DNA from: JAZOTM01 sp045657625
GTDB lineage: Bacteria > Bacillota > Clostridia > Lachnospirales > Lachnospiraceae
Assembly (NCBI GenBank): GCA_045657625.1
Contig: JAZOTM010000036.1
Span: 179,703 to 243,702 of the forward strand
Length of the DNA stretch: 64,000 bases
Direction of reading: 5' to 3'
The notes below the pieces were generated by a model that saw only the letters and a list, made by a program, of their open reading frames with translations, ran no database searches and had not been told where the DNA came from. A program made the position numbers and the translations under genes. Position 1 is the first letter of the stretch. Each line of letters begins with the position of its first letter. This document shows positions 1 through 8,386 of this stretch, one piece after another.

Positions 1-2
1 TA

Positions 3-614
3 GAAGTGGTGGTGGATACTTTTTTAAAACCCATTTCTTTTGTGGATCACTATAAAGAAAAGTACGATGTGATTTTTTTGGATATTGAAATGCCGGCCAT
101 GGATGGGGTGGAAGCCGCGATGCGTATTCGCATGCTGGATGAATCTGTGCCCTTGATATTTGTCACAAATATGGTACATCGGGCTGTAGACGGCTATCGC
201 GTACAGGCCTTTGATTTTGTGGTAAAGCCGGTGGTTTATGAACGTTTGGAAACTACCATGAATCTTTTGGCGCAAAGACGTCAGAAGCATCTGTCTGGCA
301 GAGTTCCCGTAAAGACCGAGGATGGTTTGTATTACGTAGATGAAAAAGATATTTTGTACATCGAGGTACGAAGTCATAAATTGCTCTTTCATTTACAGAA
401 TGGAAATACCATGGAAACCTGGGGTAGCCTTAATGAGCTGGAAAAACGTCTTTCGCAAGAACATTTTGGAAGATGCAATGCTTGCTATCTAGTGAATTTA
501 GCTTTCGTAAAAGGTGTGGAGAAGGATCAGGTAGTGCTTCCCAAAATTTTATTGAAAATGTCTAGAGGGAAAAAACAGGAGTTTTTAAACAAATTAATGA
601 GTTATATGGAGTAG
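3..614 (+). CDS. LytTR-family response regulator (AgrA/LytR-like), 5' partial
   Basis: The reading frame is open to the left edge, so the true start lies outside the window. What remains is most of a receiver domain: the phospho-acceptor Asp sits in VIFLDIEMP, then FVT and the K of DFVVKP. A LytTR DNA-binding domain follows from about residue 100 (EDGLYYVDEKDILYIEV, HFGRCNACYLVNL). Only about 25 residues precede the phospho-Asp, where intact receivers have about 50. It should bind DNA after phosphorylation by the kinase encoded 3 nt downstream. The pair resembles peptide-sensing AgrC/AgrA or VirS/VirR systems. No agrB- or agrD-like gene is visible on the side that can be read. The family call is firm; the regulon is unknown. 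Confidence 0.93.
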   Translation, partial: EVVVDTFLKPISFVDHYKEKYDVIFLDIEMPAMDGVEAAMRIRMLDESVPLIFVTNMVHRAVDGYRVQAFDFVVKPVVYERLETTMNLLAQRRQKHLSGRVPVKTEDGLYYVDEKDILYIEVRSHKLLFHLQNGNTMETWGSLNELEKRLSQEHFGRCNACYLVNLAFVKGVEKDQVVLPKILLKMSRGKKQEFLNKLMSYME

Positions 615-617
615 GGC

Positions 618-1853
618 ATGGTTTTTTTTTATTTTGTGTCGCTTTTTTTGGCAATGCTGATTTTTTCAGATTGGAAAAGCAGAAGAAAAGGATATTGGTG
701 GATGTTTACAGGGCTTGTGCTGGCAGAAGTTCTTTTTTGGTGGTTGGATCAAACGGGATTTTTTGCAAACTGGGCATATTTTCCCAATGATATGGTGGTT
801 TATTCTATAGCGGCACTTGCTTTGGGTATTTTTTTGATGTTGGCATATGAAGAGTCCATACAAAGAAAATTGTTATTTTTTATATTAGCCCACTATATTC
901 GTATAACGGGTAGAAGTCTTATGCATATTTGTGAGCCAACGATTTCTTTGTGGTGGGAAATGATTTTATTGCTTTGCATTTACGTTCCCATTTATTTCTT
1001 GTCTGGTAGACATATTGCGAAGGATAAAGCTTATCAGCCTGGGCCCGTGCGTCTTGCTTTTTTATATGGAATTGGAATTTTACTTTTTCACGGGGCCTAT
1101 ATGGAGACCTATTTACAGAGGGGTTATGAATACTGGTATTTTTACTTTTCTGTACTGGAAGGCGCAATCTGTCTGTTTGTTGTATGGGGAGAGTACGCGG
1201 ATTATCGTAGAAATCGACAGTTGTGGAAGACACAAACGGAGATGGAATTGCAGAAGGAACGCGTGCAGCAGTATGCCATAGCAAGGGAATTGATGGAAGA
1301 AATGAATACCAAAAGTCATAATTTGAAACATCAAGTGAGGGACTTGACGGCGGAAGGAAGATTGGATGTACAGGTTGCAGAAAGTTTGCAATCTACCATT
1401 GAGGAATATGAGGCCTTTGTGCAAACCGGCAATGAAATGTTGGACACGATCTTAACGCAAAAAAGCATTGCTTGTAAAAACAAAGGAATTGCCTTTACCT
1501 GTATTTTGGATGGCCAGGTCTTTCAAAAATTTTCTTCAGAGGAATTGCAGGTGCTGTTTGGAAATCTTTTTGACAATGCCTTTGAAGCAATGGAAGAATT
1601 GCCACAGGAAAAAAGATACCTCAAGATTCGTGGTGTTTCACAGGGAAGTATGTGTAAAGTGACAATCCGGAATCCTTATGAAGGAACGCGGGTCTTTGAA
1701 CAGAAAGGACTACCGGTTTCCGGAAAAAAGGATGGGACAAAACTACATGGCTATGGGACAAAGAGTATCAAAAGAATCATAGAACGCCAGGGGGGGAAGG
1801 TTTCCTTTTCTGCCAGTGCGGGTATATTTTCAGTGGAACTGTTTTTGTTTTAA
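618..1853 (+). CDS. GHKL-type sensor histidine kinase (AgrC/VirS-like)
   Basis: 411 residues. The N-terminal half is hydrophobic with about six membrane segments (residues 1-195). A linker follows, carrying the likely phospho-acceptor His in KSHNLKHQVRDL near residue 234. The C-terminal GHKL ATPase domain has the N-box (NLFDNAFEAM) and a glycine-rich GYGTKSIKRII. This is the architecture of AgrC-class kinases that sense secreted peptides through a polytopic membrane domain. It begins 3 nt after the response-regulator stop, with GGAG at 608-611 as ribosome-binding site, so the two are co-transcribed. The ligand cannot be told from the sequence. Confidence 0.9.
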   Translation: MVFFYFVSLFLAMLIFSDWKSRRKGYWWMFTGLVLAEVLFWWLDQTGFFANWAYFPNDMVVYSIAALALGIFLMLAYEESIQRKLLFFILAHYIRITGRSLMHICEPTISLWWEMILLLCIYVPIYFLSGRHIAKDKAYQPGPVRLAFLYGIGILLFHGAYMETYLQRGYEYWYFYFSVLEGAICLFVVWGEYADYRRNRQLWKTQTEMELQKERVQQYAIARELMEEMNTKSHNLKHQVRDLTAEGRLDVQVAESLQSTIEEYEAFVQTGNEMLDTILTQKSIACKNKGIAFTCILDGQVFQKFSSEELQVLFGNLFDNAFEAMEELPQEKRYLKIRGVSQGSMCKVTIRNPYEGTRVFEQKGLPVSGKKDGTKLHGYGTKSIKRIIERQGGKVSFSASAGIFSVELFLF

Positions 1854-1995
1854 TTATGCGGATGATAGACTGTGGCTGTGAGAAGGGCCGCGAGTATCCA
1901 TAGGATCTTGAATGGGGAAAAGGATGCAAGTTAGGAAGGATAACATGCAAATTACGCAAAAACGCTAGAGGCCCGAAAAAAAATAAGGTTTAGTA

Positions 1996-2027
1996 ATAGT
2001 CGAGGGAAACCTCGGCTATTTTTTATT
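1996..2027 (+). terminator. Intrinsic terminator after the two-component pair
   Basis: A ten-base-pair stem (ATAGTCGAGG with CCTCGGCTAT, one G-U pair) closes a GAAA loop and runs into TTTTTTATTTTT. It ends just before the GGGAGG ribosome-binding site of the next gene. The stretch between the kinase stop (1853) and this hairpin shows no convincing gene. Confidence 0.85.
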
Positions 2028-2043
2028 TTTGGGAGGAAAAATC

Positions 2044-2619
2044 ATGAAAAAGAAAATTTTGGCACTTGTGGGTCTGGTAAGCCTTATGGGTATGTGTGCT
2101 TGCCAAGGGGCAGAAAGTACTGGGGAAGCAGCGGCAGAGAATGTATACACCATAGAGGTGCATTACACGGATGAGAACAAGGATGAAATTCCGGAAGATG
2201 TGATAAATAGTGTGATGTTTTTATATGCGGAAACTGTAGATGCTACGTTTACAACGACATTAACCTTGGATGAGGAAAATGGAACCTATGTATTAACCAA
2301 GATGGTGGATGCCGGAGAGCAGGAAGAAAATGGGGAAACTATTCATCCCTTTGTGGGAGAATGGGAGTTTACCGGTACATATGAAGGTGATGGAGAGACA
2401 ATTGTACTAGCTGCTCCGGAGGAAGGACGTACCAATATTCAATATCCGACGGTGTTGAATTATGGAAGTTTGGAACCACAGACACAGGATTGGGTGGATT
2501 CTACGGAAAGACCGGAACTTTTACTTCGTTTCAATCAGTGGTATCCGGTGGTGAATGAGGATGTTACGGATCAGACAATTACGTTATCATCCGATGGAAC
2601 TATGACGTTTGAGGATTAG
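2044..2619 (+). CDS. Predicted lipoprotein of unknown function
   Basis: 191 residues. The start is the ATG 7 nt after GGGAGG (2031-2036). The N-terminus is a lipoprotein signal: MKKK, a hydrophobic stretch, and a lipobox-like LMGMCAC, with modification most likely on the second Cys. The mature part is acidic and rich in Thr/Val strands (TFTTTLTLDEENGTYVL, WEFTGTYEGDGETIVL), which suggests a small beta-barrel or sandwich, possibly lipocalin-like. I do not recognise a named family. It lies 14 nt upstream of the GH3 gene and shares its operon, so it may help that enzyme at the cell surface; this is inferred from position only. Confidence 0.75.
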   Translation: MKKKILALVGLVSLMGMCACQGAESTGEAAAENVYTIEVHYTDENKDEIPEDVINSVMFLYAETVDATFTTTLTLDEENGTYVLTKMVDAGEQEENGETIHPFVGEWEFTGTYEGDGETIVLAAPEEGRTNIQYPTVLNYGSLEPQTQDWVDSTERPELLLRFNQWYPVVNEDVTDQTITLSSDGTMTFED

Positions 2620-2633
2620 ACATGGAGTAGGGA

Positions 2634-5627
2634 ATGGAAATGAAGAAACAGAAAATGTGTTATAAAAAACTGAAATGTGTTTTAATTCCGGTTATGTGCC
2701 TTTGCACAGGGATAGGTGTAATCGGAACACCCATTGCCAATTACTTTGCTGCATCTTTGGATAACTATTTGGGACGTGGAGAGTTGGTGTATGATGGAGA
2801 TTTAGGATACACGGAAGAGGATTTGGATTATTACAATCAAACCTATGAAACCAGCCTGGATGGAAAAATAGATGCCAGCTATGCAGCAGCAGAGGTAGCA
2901 GAAGACATCAGTGACGAAGGGGAGGTTTTGTTGAAAAATGACGGAACGCTTCCGTTGAGTCAGGGAGATAAGGTGACTCCTTTTGGTTATCGTTATACGG
3001 ACCCCATTATGACAGGAACCGGTTCCGGTGCAGCCACATTGATTCAGGACTTTGTGGTGACGGCCAGTGACGCATTAAATACCTATTTTGATGTGAACGA
3101 AACGGTAGAAGAAAAGTTGTTCTCGGCAGATGTCATTTATGCAACAGCAGAGGGCTATAAGGGAAAAGCGGATGAAAATGGAACTTTTAGTGGAGCCACT
3201 GCTTCCGTCGGAGAATTTTCTTCAGATATTTATGATGCTTCCGATATTGGAGATTATAATACAGCCATTATTTTTATCGGACGTCAGGGCGGTGAAGGAA
3301 ATGACTTGCAAACCACGGCCTATTACGATGATGAAGGCAATGAGATTGCCGCTCATCAATTACAGTTAATGCCTAATGAAAAGGAAATGATTGCTTTTGC
3401 GGAGGAAAACTGTGAAAAGGTGGTTGTGATTGTAAATTCTCCAAATCCTATGGAACTTGGAGAATTGCAGGAGGATGAGGAAATCAATGCTATTCTTTGG
3501 GTAGGTACTACAGGATGCCGTGGATTTGAATCCATGGCGAAGATCCTGACAGGAGAAGTAAATCCCTCCGGCTGTCTGGTGGATACTTACTATCGTGATT
3601 TTACGGCAGATCCGACTTATGCAAATGTGGGAGAGTTTTACTATACCAACTATACAGAGGAACAATTCATAGAATACGAAGAAGGGATTTATGTTGGCTA
3701 TAAGTATTATGAGACCAAGTACGGTGGTGATGAAGAGACTTATTGGCAACAAGTGGTATACCCCTTTGGATATGGATTGCATTACGAGGATGACCTAGTA
3801 ACACAAGAATTGACCTCTGTGGAAGTGGCAGAGGATGGTACGGTTACTGTAACCGGTGTTGTCAAAAACGATTCTTCTTATGATACGAAGGAAGTTGTAC
3901 AGATTTATTATGGAGCTCCCTACTATGGGGAAGAGGGACAAAGTCAGATTGAAAAGGTATCGAAAAACCTGATTGTGTTTGACAAGGTGTCTGTGGATGC
4001 GAATGCGACCAAAACCTTTACCCTAACCTTTACGTTAGAGGATATGGCTTCCTATGATTATGAAGGATATTATACAGAAGGAAACGGCTCTTATTGCTTA
4101 GAAAGTGGAGCATATACGATATATTTAGGAGAAAATGCGCATACCAGTTGGGGACAACAGGATATCGAAGTGCCGGAGACCATTGTATATTATCCGGAAG
4201 AAAATCTGACGACACTGTTGGAAAATTGTATTTATGTGGGAAAAAGAGATTCGGATGAAACCCTGGCGACTAATTTATATAATGATATGAATGATTATAT
4301 GGATGGTGAAGGGGATTTTGGTGCAGAAGGTGCGACAGATCAGTTAACAAGAGCAAATGGCCTTACCACACTTACTACATCGCCTACCCAGAAGGCAGCA
4401 GCGGAAAGTGTTTTGGAACAAATCGAAGCCTCTAATCAGGGTACCATAGATTATAGTGACGAAATTCTGGCTTTGTATGGGGAAGAAGCTCCTACTACAG
4501 ATGCGGACAATGGATTGACATTGTCTGAATTGCGTGGATTGGATTATGATGATCCCCTTTGGGACCAGTTGTTGGATCAGATTTCCTATTCTTCGGAAGG
4601 AATCGTAGAAATCAATAAATTGATTGGAAATGGTTCCTTTAATACCAGTACCATTTCATCCATTGGAAAAGGAACTACCAGTGAATCCGATGGACCACAG
4701 GCAATCGGAAAAACCGGCGTTTCTGATGGTACCGGAGCAGCTTGTGCTTATCCGGCAGAAGTGGTGATCGCTTCTACCTGGAACAAGGAATTGGCGCAGG
4801 CAATGGGGGCATCTATTGGTGAAGAAGCTTTAGCTCAGGGCTCTAACGGTTGGTACGCACCGGCTTGCAACATACATAGAAGTCCTTTCCAGGGAAGAAT
4901 TTATGAGTATTATAGTGAAGATGCAGTGTTATCCGGTTATATGGCTATGTATACCATCCAGGGTGCAGCGTCCAAGGGATATACTGCTTATATGAAGCAT
5001 TTTGCAGTAAATGAGCAGGAACTGGGACGCTGGTCTATGGTAACCTGGTTAAATGAACAGGCGCTTCGTGAAATCTATTTAAAGCCTTTTGAGATTGCAG
5101 TGAAGAATGCAGTTACTACAGAGACTTATTTAGAAGAGCAGGAGGATGGCACTTATGAGAGTGCCAGCAGAGAAATGCAGGCAGCTACAGCTATTATGAC
5201 CTCCATGAATCGTTTGGGTGGAACCTGGACTTCTTTGGATTATTCTTTGTGCACTACTATTTTAAGAAATGAATGGGGATTTGAAGGTGCTGTCATTACA
5301 GATTCAGCTACGCCAATCAACAATCAGATGAATGTAGCGATTTCAGCCGGAAATGATTTCTTCTTGTCTTTTATGAACAGTGACTTACAAGATACAGAAT
5401 CAGCAGCGGCTAGATGGAGCATTCGTCAGGCTATCCATGATATTTGCTATGCAGTGGTGAATAGCAACGCGATGGAAGGGGTAGGACCTCATATGACTTA
5501 TCATTATGCCATGTCTCCCTGGAGATATGCTTTAATTGCCATTGATGTGGCTCTGGCAGCGATTGTCATTTTGTGTTTCTTTGTATTGCGAAAAAGAAAA
5601 AGAATGGAACAGATCGTGGTAGAGTAG
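2634..5627 (+). CDS. Membrane-anchored glycoside hydrolase family 3 enzyme with reversed domain order
   Basis: 997 residues, GH3 family (beta-glucosidase-like). The domains are permuted relative to canonical GH3. The alpha/beta sandwich domain comes first (LLKNDGTLPL near 98, GRQGGEGND near 220, YPFGYGLHY near 378). A fibronectin-III-like domain follows at about 390-500. The TIM barrel is last (DGPQAIG, KHFAVNEQE near 787) with the likely nucleophile Asp in VITDSATP (residue 890). Swapped-order GH3 enzymes are known from rumen Butyrivibrio and Ruminococcus. A hydrophobic N-terminal segment and a C-terminal helix followed by RKRKR flank the enzyme, so it should be tethered outside the membrane. 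ATG 2634 or 2640 could both serve as start. The sugar specificity is unknown. Confidence 0.92.
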   Translation: MEMKKQKMCYKKLKCVLIPVMCLCTGIGVIGTPIANYFAASLDNYLGRGELVYDGDLGYTEEDLDYYNQTYETSLDGKIDASYAAAEVAEDISDEGEVLLKNDGTLPLSQGDKVTPFGYRYTDPIMTGTGSGAATLIQDFVVTASDALNTYFDVNETVEEKLFSADVIYATAEGYKGKADENGTFSGATASVGEFSSDIYDASDIGDYNTAIIFIGRQGGEGNDLQTTAYYDDEGNEIAAHQLQLMPNEKEMIAFAEENCEKVVVIVNSPNPMELGELQEDEEINAILWVGTTGCRGFESMAKILTGEVNPSGCLVDTYYRDFTADPTYANVGEFYYTNYTEEQFIEYEEGIYVGYKYYETKYGGDEETYWQQVVYPFGYGLHYEDDLVTQELTSVEVAEDGTVTVTGVVKNDSSYDTKEVVQIYYGAPYYGEEGQSQIEKVSKNLIVFDKVSVDANATKTFTLTFTLEDMASYDYEGYYTEGNGSYCLESGAYTIYLGENAHTSWGQQDIEVPETIVYYPEENLTTLLENCIYVGKRDSDETLATNLYNDMNDYMDGEGDFGAEGATDQLTRANGLTTLTTSPTQKAAAESVLEQIEASNQGTIDYSDEILALYGEEAPTTDADNGLTLSELRGLDYDDPLWDQLLDQISYSSEGIVEINKLIGNGSFNTSTISSIGKGTTSESDGPQAIGKTGVSDGTGAACAYPAEVVIASTWNKELAQAMGASIGEEALAQGSNGWYAPACNIHRSPFQGRIYEYYSEDAVLSGYMAMYTIQGAASKGYTAYMKHFAVNEQELGRWSMVTWLNEQALREIYLKPFEIAVKNAVTTETYLEEQEDGTYESASREMQAATAIMTSMNRLGGTWTSLDYSLCTTILRNEWGFEGAVITDSATPINNQMNVAISAGNDFFLSFMNSDLQDTESAAARWSIRQAIHDICYAVVNSNAMEGVGPHMTYHYAMSPWRYALIAIDVALAAIVILCFFVLRKRKRMEQIVVE

Positions 5628-5632
5628 AGATT

Positions 5633-5669
5633 AGAACTTACGAATCAAATTGGTTCGTAAGTTCTTTTT
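5633..5669 (+). terminator. Intrinsic terminator after GH3 gene
   Basis: A perfect 12-bp stem, AGAACTTACGAA (5633-5644) with TTCGTAAGTTCT (5654-5665), has a nine-base loop and is followed by TTTTT. The last base of the T-run abuts the PerR box of the next transcription unit. Confidence 0.93.
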
Positions 5670-5684
5670 GTATAATTATTATAA
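5670..5684. promoter_or_regulatory. PerR box upstream of perR-rubrerythrin
   Basis: The sequence GTATAATTATTATAA matches the PerR operator consensus TTATAAT-N-ATTATAA at 14 of 15 positions; only the first base differs. It lies about 25 bp upstream of the -35 element. A second AT-rich palindrome (TAATAATTATTA) follows near 5688-5699. Placement before a perR-like gene and a peroxide-reducing enzyme supports autoregulation by peroxide. Confidence 0.8.
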
Positions 5685-5707
5685 AATAATAATTATTACT
5701 ATTTTTG

Positions 5708-5735
5708 TTGACAAAAAAAAGAATTATGATATATT
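5708..5735 (+). promoter_or_regulatory. Sigma-A promoter for perR-rubrerythrin
   Basis: A consensus -35 TTGACA (5708-5713) and -10 TATATT (5730-5735) are separated by 16 bp. Transcription would start near 5742, about 30 nt before the perR start codon, with a PerR box just upstream. Confidence 0.75.
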
Positions 5736-5772
5736 AATAGTAATGATTCTTGTTTTTACAAAGGCGGGTGAG

Positions 5773-6153
5773 ATGATGAATTACAGTAGACAGAGAGAAT
5801 CTATTCAAAAATATCTGATGTCCACTAAGGAGCATCCGACGGCTGAGGTGATTTTTCATCATGTCCAGTTGGAATATCCCAAGATTAGTCTTGGTACCGT
5901 TTATCGGAATCTGACACAGTTAGTGGAAAATGGCGATGTACGCAAGATTTCCACAGGAGATGGTATAGAACATTATGATGCAGATACATCTGCACATAGT
6001 CATTATTTTTGCCGTTGCTGTCATCGTGTCATGGACTTGGAAGTGACTCCTACAGTAGAACAGATTTTAGCAGCGTCTACAGCAGGAATTGGTACTATAG
6101 AACATGCCAATTTGTTGTTTACCGGCCTTTGCAGAGAATGCGAAGGAGAATAA
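5773..6153 (+). CDS. perR: Fur-family peroxide-responsive repressor (PerR)
   Basis: 126 residues. I chose the MMNYSRQ start (5773 or 5776), because the promoter at 5708-5735 would exclude the longer reading frame beginning at 5650. An N-terminal winged helix (TAEVIFHHVQLEYPKISLGTVYRNLTQLVENG) precedes a metal-binding dimerisation domain with IEHYDADTSAHSHYFCRCCHRVMDL and a second Cys pair, CRECEGE (CxxC twice: structural zinc). His and Asp residues match the regulatory metal site of PerR/Fur. The PerR box in its own promoter and the rubrerythrin gene 71 bp downstream favour PerR over Fur or Zur. Confidence 0.9.
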   Translation: MMNYSRQRESIQKYLMSTKEHPTAEVIFHHVQLEYPKISLGTVYRNLTQLVENGDVRKISTGDGIEHYDADTSAHSHYFCRCCHRVMDLEVTPTVEQILAASTAGIGTIEHANLLFTGLCRECEGE

Positions 6154-6224
6154 AACAGGAATCTTACCTTGTAAAGGAACTTACAATAAGAAAATGATTT
6201 TTTTAAGGTGAAAGGAGAAGGATT

Positions 6225-6812
6225 ATGGCAAAGTACGTATGTCCAGTATGTGGTTACATTCATGAAGGAGACAATCCACCGGAGGAATGTCCGGTCTGTC
6301 ATGTAAGTGGTGACAAGTTTAAGGAGGTAGAAGGTGAACTGACTTTGGCAGCAGAGCATGAATTTGGTGTTTATGCTACCACAGTAAAGAACAATCCTGA
6401 GATTTCCGAGGAAGACAAAAAGTTTATATACGAACAGCTAAAAGCAAACTTTGAAGGAGAATGTTCTGAAGTTGGTATGTATCTCTGCATGGCTAGAGTT
6501 GCCCATCGTGAAGGCTATCCGGAAGTAGGACTATATTGGGAAAAGGCTGCTTATGAGGAAGCAGAGCATGCAGCTAAATTTGCTGAGATGCTTGGCTCTG
6601 AGTTAGAAAGCAATATGACAGATTCTACCAAGAAGAACCTAGCTTGGAGAGTGGACTGTGAATTTGGTGCCACTGCAGGAAAGGTTGACTTGGCAAAATG
6701 TGCAAAGAAGAACAATTTAGATGCAATCCATGATACTGTTCATGAAATGGCTCGTGATGAGGCAAGACATGGAAAGGCATTAAAGGGTCTTTTAGAAAGA
6801 TATTTTGGTTAA
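6225..6812 (+). CDS. Reverse rubrerythrin (rubredoxin domain first), peroxide reductase
   Basis: 195 residues. An N-terminal rubredoxin domain (YVCPVCGYIHEGDNPPEECPVCH, two CxxC iron-ligand pairs) precedes a diiron ferritin-like domain with GECSEVGMYLCMARVAHREG and the ExxH motifs EEAEHAAKF and DEARHGKAL. Classical rubrerythrin has the opposite order; this is the 'reverse' form that reduces H2O2 and O2 with NADH through partner proteins in clostridia. It is preceded by GAAAGGAGAAG and is co-transcribed with perR. Peroxide induction through PerR is the likely control. Confidence 0.93.
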   Translation: MAKYVCPVCGYIHEGDNPPEECPVCHVSGDKFKEVEGELTLAAEHEFGVYATTVKNNPEISEEDKKFIYEQLKANFEGECSEVGMYLCMARVAHREGYPEVGLYWEKAAYEEAEHAAKFAEMLGSELESNMTDSTKKNLAWRVDCEFGATAGKVDLAKCAKKNNLDAIHDTVHEMARDEARHGKALKGLLERYFG

Positions 6813-6826
6813 TTGAAGAAATAAAA

Positions 6827-6886
6827 AAGAATGTCATCGTGATATGTGTCCAGCAAAGAGGGGCATCACGTTGACATTCTTTTTTG
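6827..6886. terminator. Bidirectional terminator between rubrerythrin and citrate synthase genes
   Basis: A 17-bp stem with one mismatch (6827-6843 with 6865-6881) and a 21-nt loop has a T-run on the right. On the left, a run of A gives a T-run on the minus strand. It sits between two convergent genes and can end transcripts from both. Confidence 0.88.
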
Positions 6887-6915
6887 TATAGAAAATATAG
6901 TTTTATCTGAAATTT

Positions 6916-8280
6916 CTAGACATCGAATTCTTTATATTTTGCTTCCAATTCAGCATCACTGATCATAGTGATACGTCCATTTTCATATTCTTCGCTAACC
7001 CAAGCATAAATGTTTTGAATCAAAGGATGATCTTTTGCTAATTCGTCCAAACCTGCTTTTTTACGATAGTTATTTACCCAGAAAGCAACGCCGGCAACAC
7101 CGGAAGTATTGGTGATGGAAACCTTAGGTGGTCTGTTTAAAATTGCATCTGTATCGAAGATATTGTAAATTTCTGGATTCTTTAACATACCATCTGCGTG
7201 AATGCCGGCTCTGGTCAAGTTAAAGTTTGCTCCTACGAAAGGCGTCATTGGCGGTATATCGTAGTGCGTTTCATTTTGAATGTATTCTGCAATTTCGGTA
7301 ATGGCAGTTGTGTCCATGCCATTTAAATGACCGCGCAGAGAAGCGTACTCAAATACCATGGCCTCTACAGGAACATTTCCGGTACGTTCTCCGATTCCTA
7401 ACAGGGAACAGTTTACAGCACTGGCGCCATACATCCAAGCAGTGGTTGCATTTACAACCCCTTTATAGAAATCGTTGTGACCATGCCATTCCAACATTTC
7501 AGAAGGAACATTGGCATGATGTTGCAAACCATAAATAATTCCGGAAACACTGCGAGGTAATGCTGCGCCTGGGTAGGGGACACCATATCCCATGGTGTCA
7601 CAGGCGCGTATCTTTATTGGTACTCCACTTTCTTGAGAGAGTTCTGTCAATTTGGTAGCGAAAGGAACCACAAAGCCGTAAAAATCCGCACGGGTAATAT
7701 CCTCAAAGTGGCAACGTGGGCGAAGTCCTGCTTCAATACAATCAGAAACAATACCTAAATATTTATCCAGCGCTTGTTGTCTGGTAAGCCCCATTTTATG
7801 GAAAATATGATAGTCTGAGCAACTTACTAAGATACCGGTTTCTTTGATCCCAATGGATTTTACCAATTCAAAATCTTTCTTATTGGCACGAATCCAGGTG
7901 GTAATTTCCGGAAACTGGTAGCCAAGTTCCATACATTTTTCTAAGGCGTCCCGATCTTTTTTGGAATAAACAAAAAACTCTGTTTGACGAATCATTCCAT
8001 TTGGTCCACCTAATTTATGAAGCAGTTCATAAATATGCACCATCTGCTCGGTGGTGTAAGGGGCACGGGATTGCTGTCCGTCACGGAAGGAAGTATCAGT
8101 AATAAAAATATCCTCCGGCATATTTTCCGGTACCTTTCGATAATTGAAGGCAATCTTTGGAGTTTCTACATATGGAAACATTTCACGGAATAATTCCGGT
8201 TCTGCTACATCCTGTAATTGATAGAGATACGGGTCTTGCTCTAATTTAAATGTTTTATTACTTAATACAATATCCTGCAT
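6916..8280 (-). CDS. Re-citrate synthase (homocitrate/isopropylmalate synthase family)
   Basis: 454 residues. The enzyme belongs to the DRE-TIM metallolyase family: FITDTSFRDGQQSR carries the start motif, HFEDITRADFYG and EWHGHNDFY the metal-binding His residues, and NCSLLGIGERTGNVP the family loop. The N-terminus (YLYQLQDVAEPELFREMFPYVETPKIAFNYR) and overall sequence resemble, from memory, the Clostridium kluyveri Re-citrate synthase more than homocitrate or isopropylmalate synthases. It would condense acetyl-CoA with oxaloacetate, supplying 2-oxoglutarate in an anaerobe. It stands alone and is divergent from a LysR regulator that may control it. The ribosome-binding site AGGAAAGGAT precedes the start. 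Confidence 0.82.
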   Translation of the reverse strand: MQDIVLSNKTFKLEQDPYLYQLQDVAEPELFREMFPYVETPKIAFNYRKVPENMPEDIFITDTSFRDGQQSRAPYTTEQMVHIYELLHKLGGPNGMIRQTEFFVYSKKDRDALEKCMELGYQFPEITTWIRANKKDFELVKSIGIKETGILVSCSDYHIFHKMGLTRQQALDKYLGIVSDCIEAGLRPRCHFEDITRADFYGFVVPFATKLTELSQESGVPIKIRACDTMGYGVPYPGAALPRSVSGIIYGLQHHANVPSEMLEWHGHNDFYKGVVNATTAWMYGASAVNCSLLGIGERTGNVPVEAMVFEYASLRGHLNGMDTTAITEIAEYIQNETHYDIPPMTPFVGANFNLTRAGIHADGMLKNPEIYNIFDTDAILNRPPKVSITNTSGVAGVAFWVNNYRKKAGLDELAKDHPLIQNIYAWVSEEYENGRITMISDAELEAKYKEFDV

Positions 8281-8308
8281 GTTTATTCATCCTTTCCTAT
8301 TTGCAATT

Positions 8309-8341
8309 AGTATAAATGGAGGTATACTATTTGTAAAATAG
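8309..8341 (-). promoter_or_regulatory. Promoter and LysR-type operator for the citrate synthase gene
   Basis: On the minus strand TTTACA (8332-8337) and TATACT (8309-8314) are 17 bp apart. The -35 overlaps a perfect inverted repeat, CTATTT-GTA-AAATAG (8327-8341), that contains a T-N11-A LysR-type core. Its position in the 106-bp divergent gap suggests that the adjacent LysR protein binds here. Confidence 0.62.
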
Positions 8342-8386
8342 ATAAAAATAATTACAATAATTCGATTTTTCGATAATGGAGGAAAA

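Noticed and set aside
1854..2028. agrD-like peptide gene after the AgrC-like kinase
   Set aside because: Only a seven-codon frame (MQITQKR) with a ribosome-binding-like site was found; there is no AgrD motif and no AgrB gene.
5650..5772. Long N-terminal extension of PerR
   Set aside because: It covers the PerR box and both promoter elements, and the extension is low-complexity AT-rich translation.
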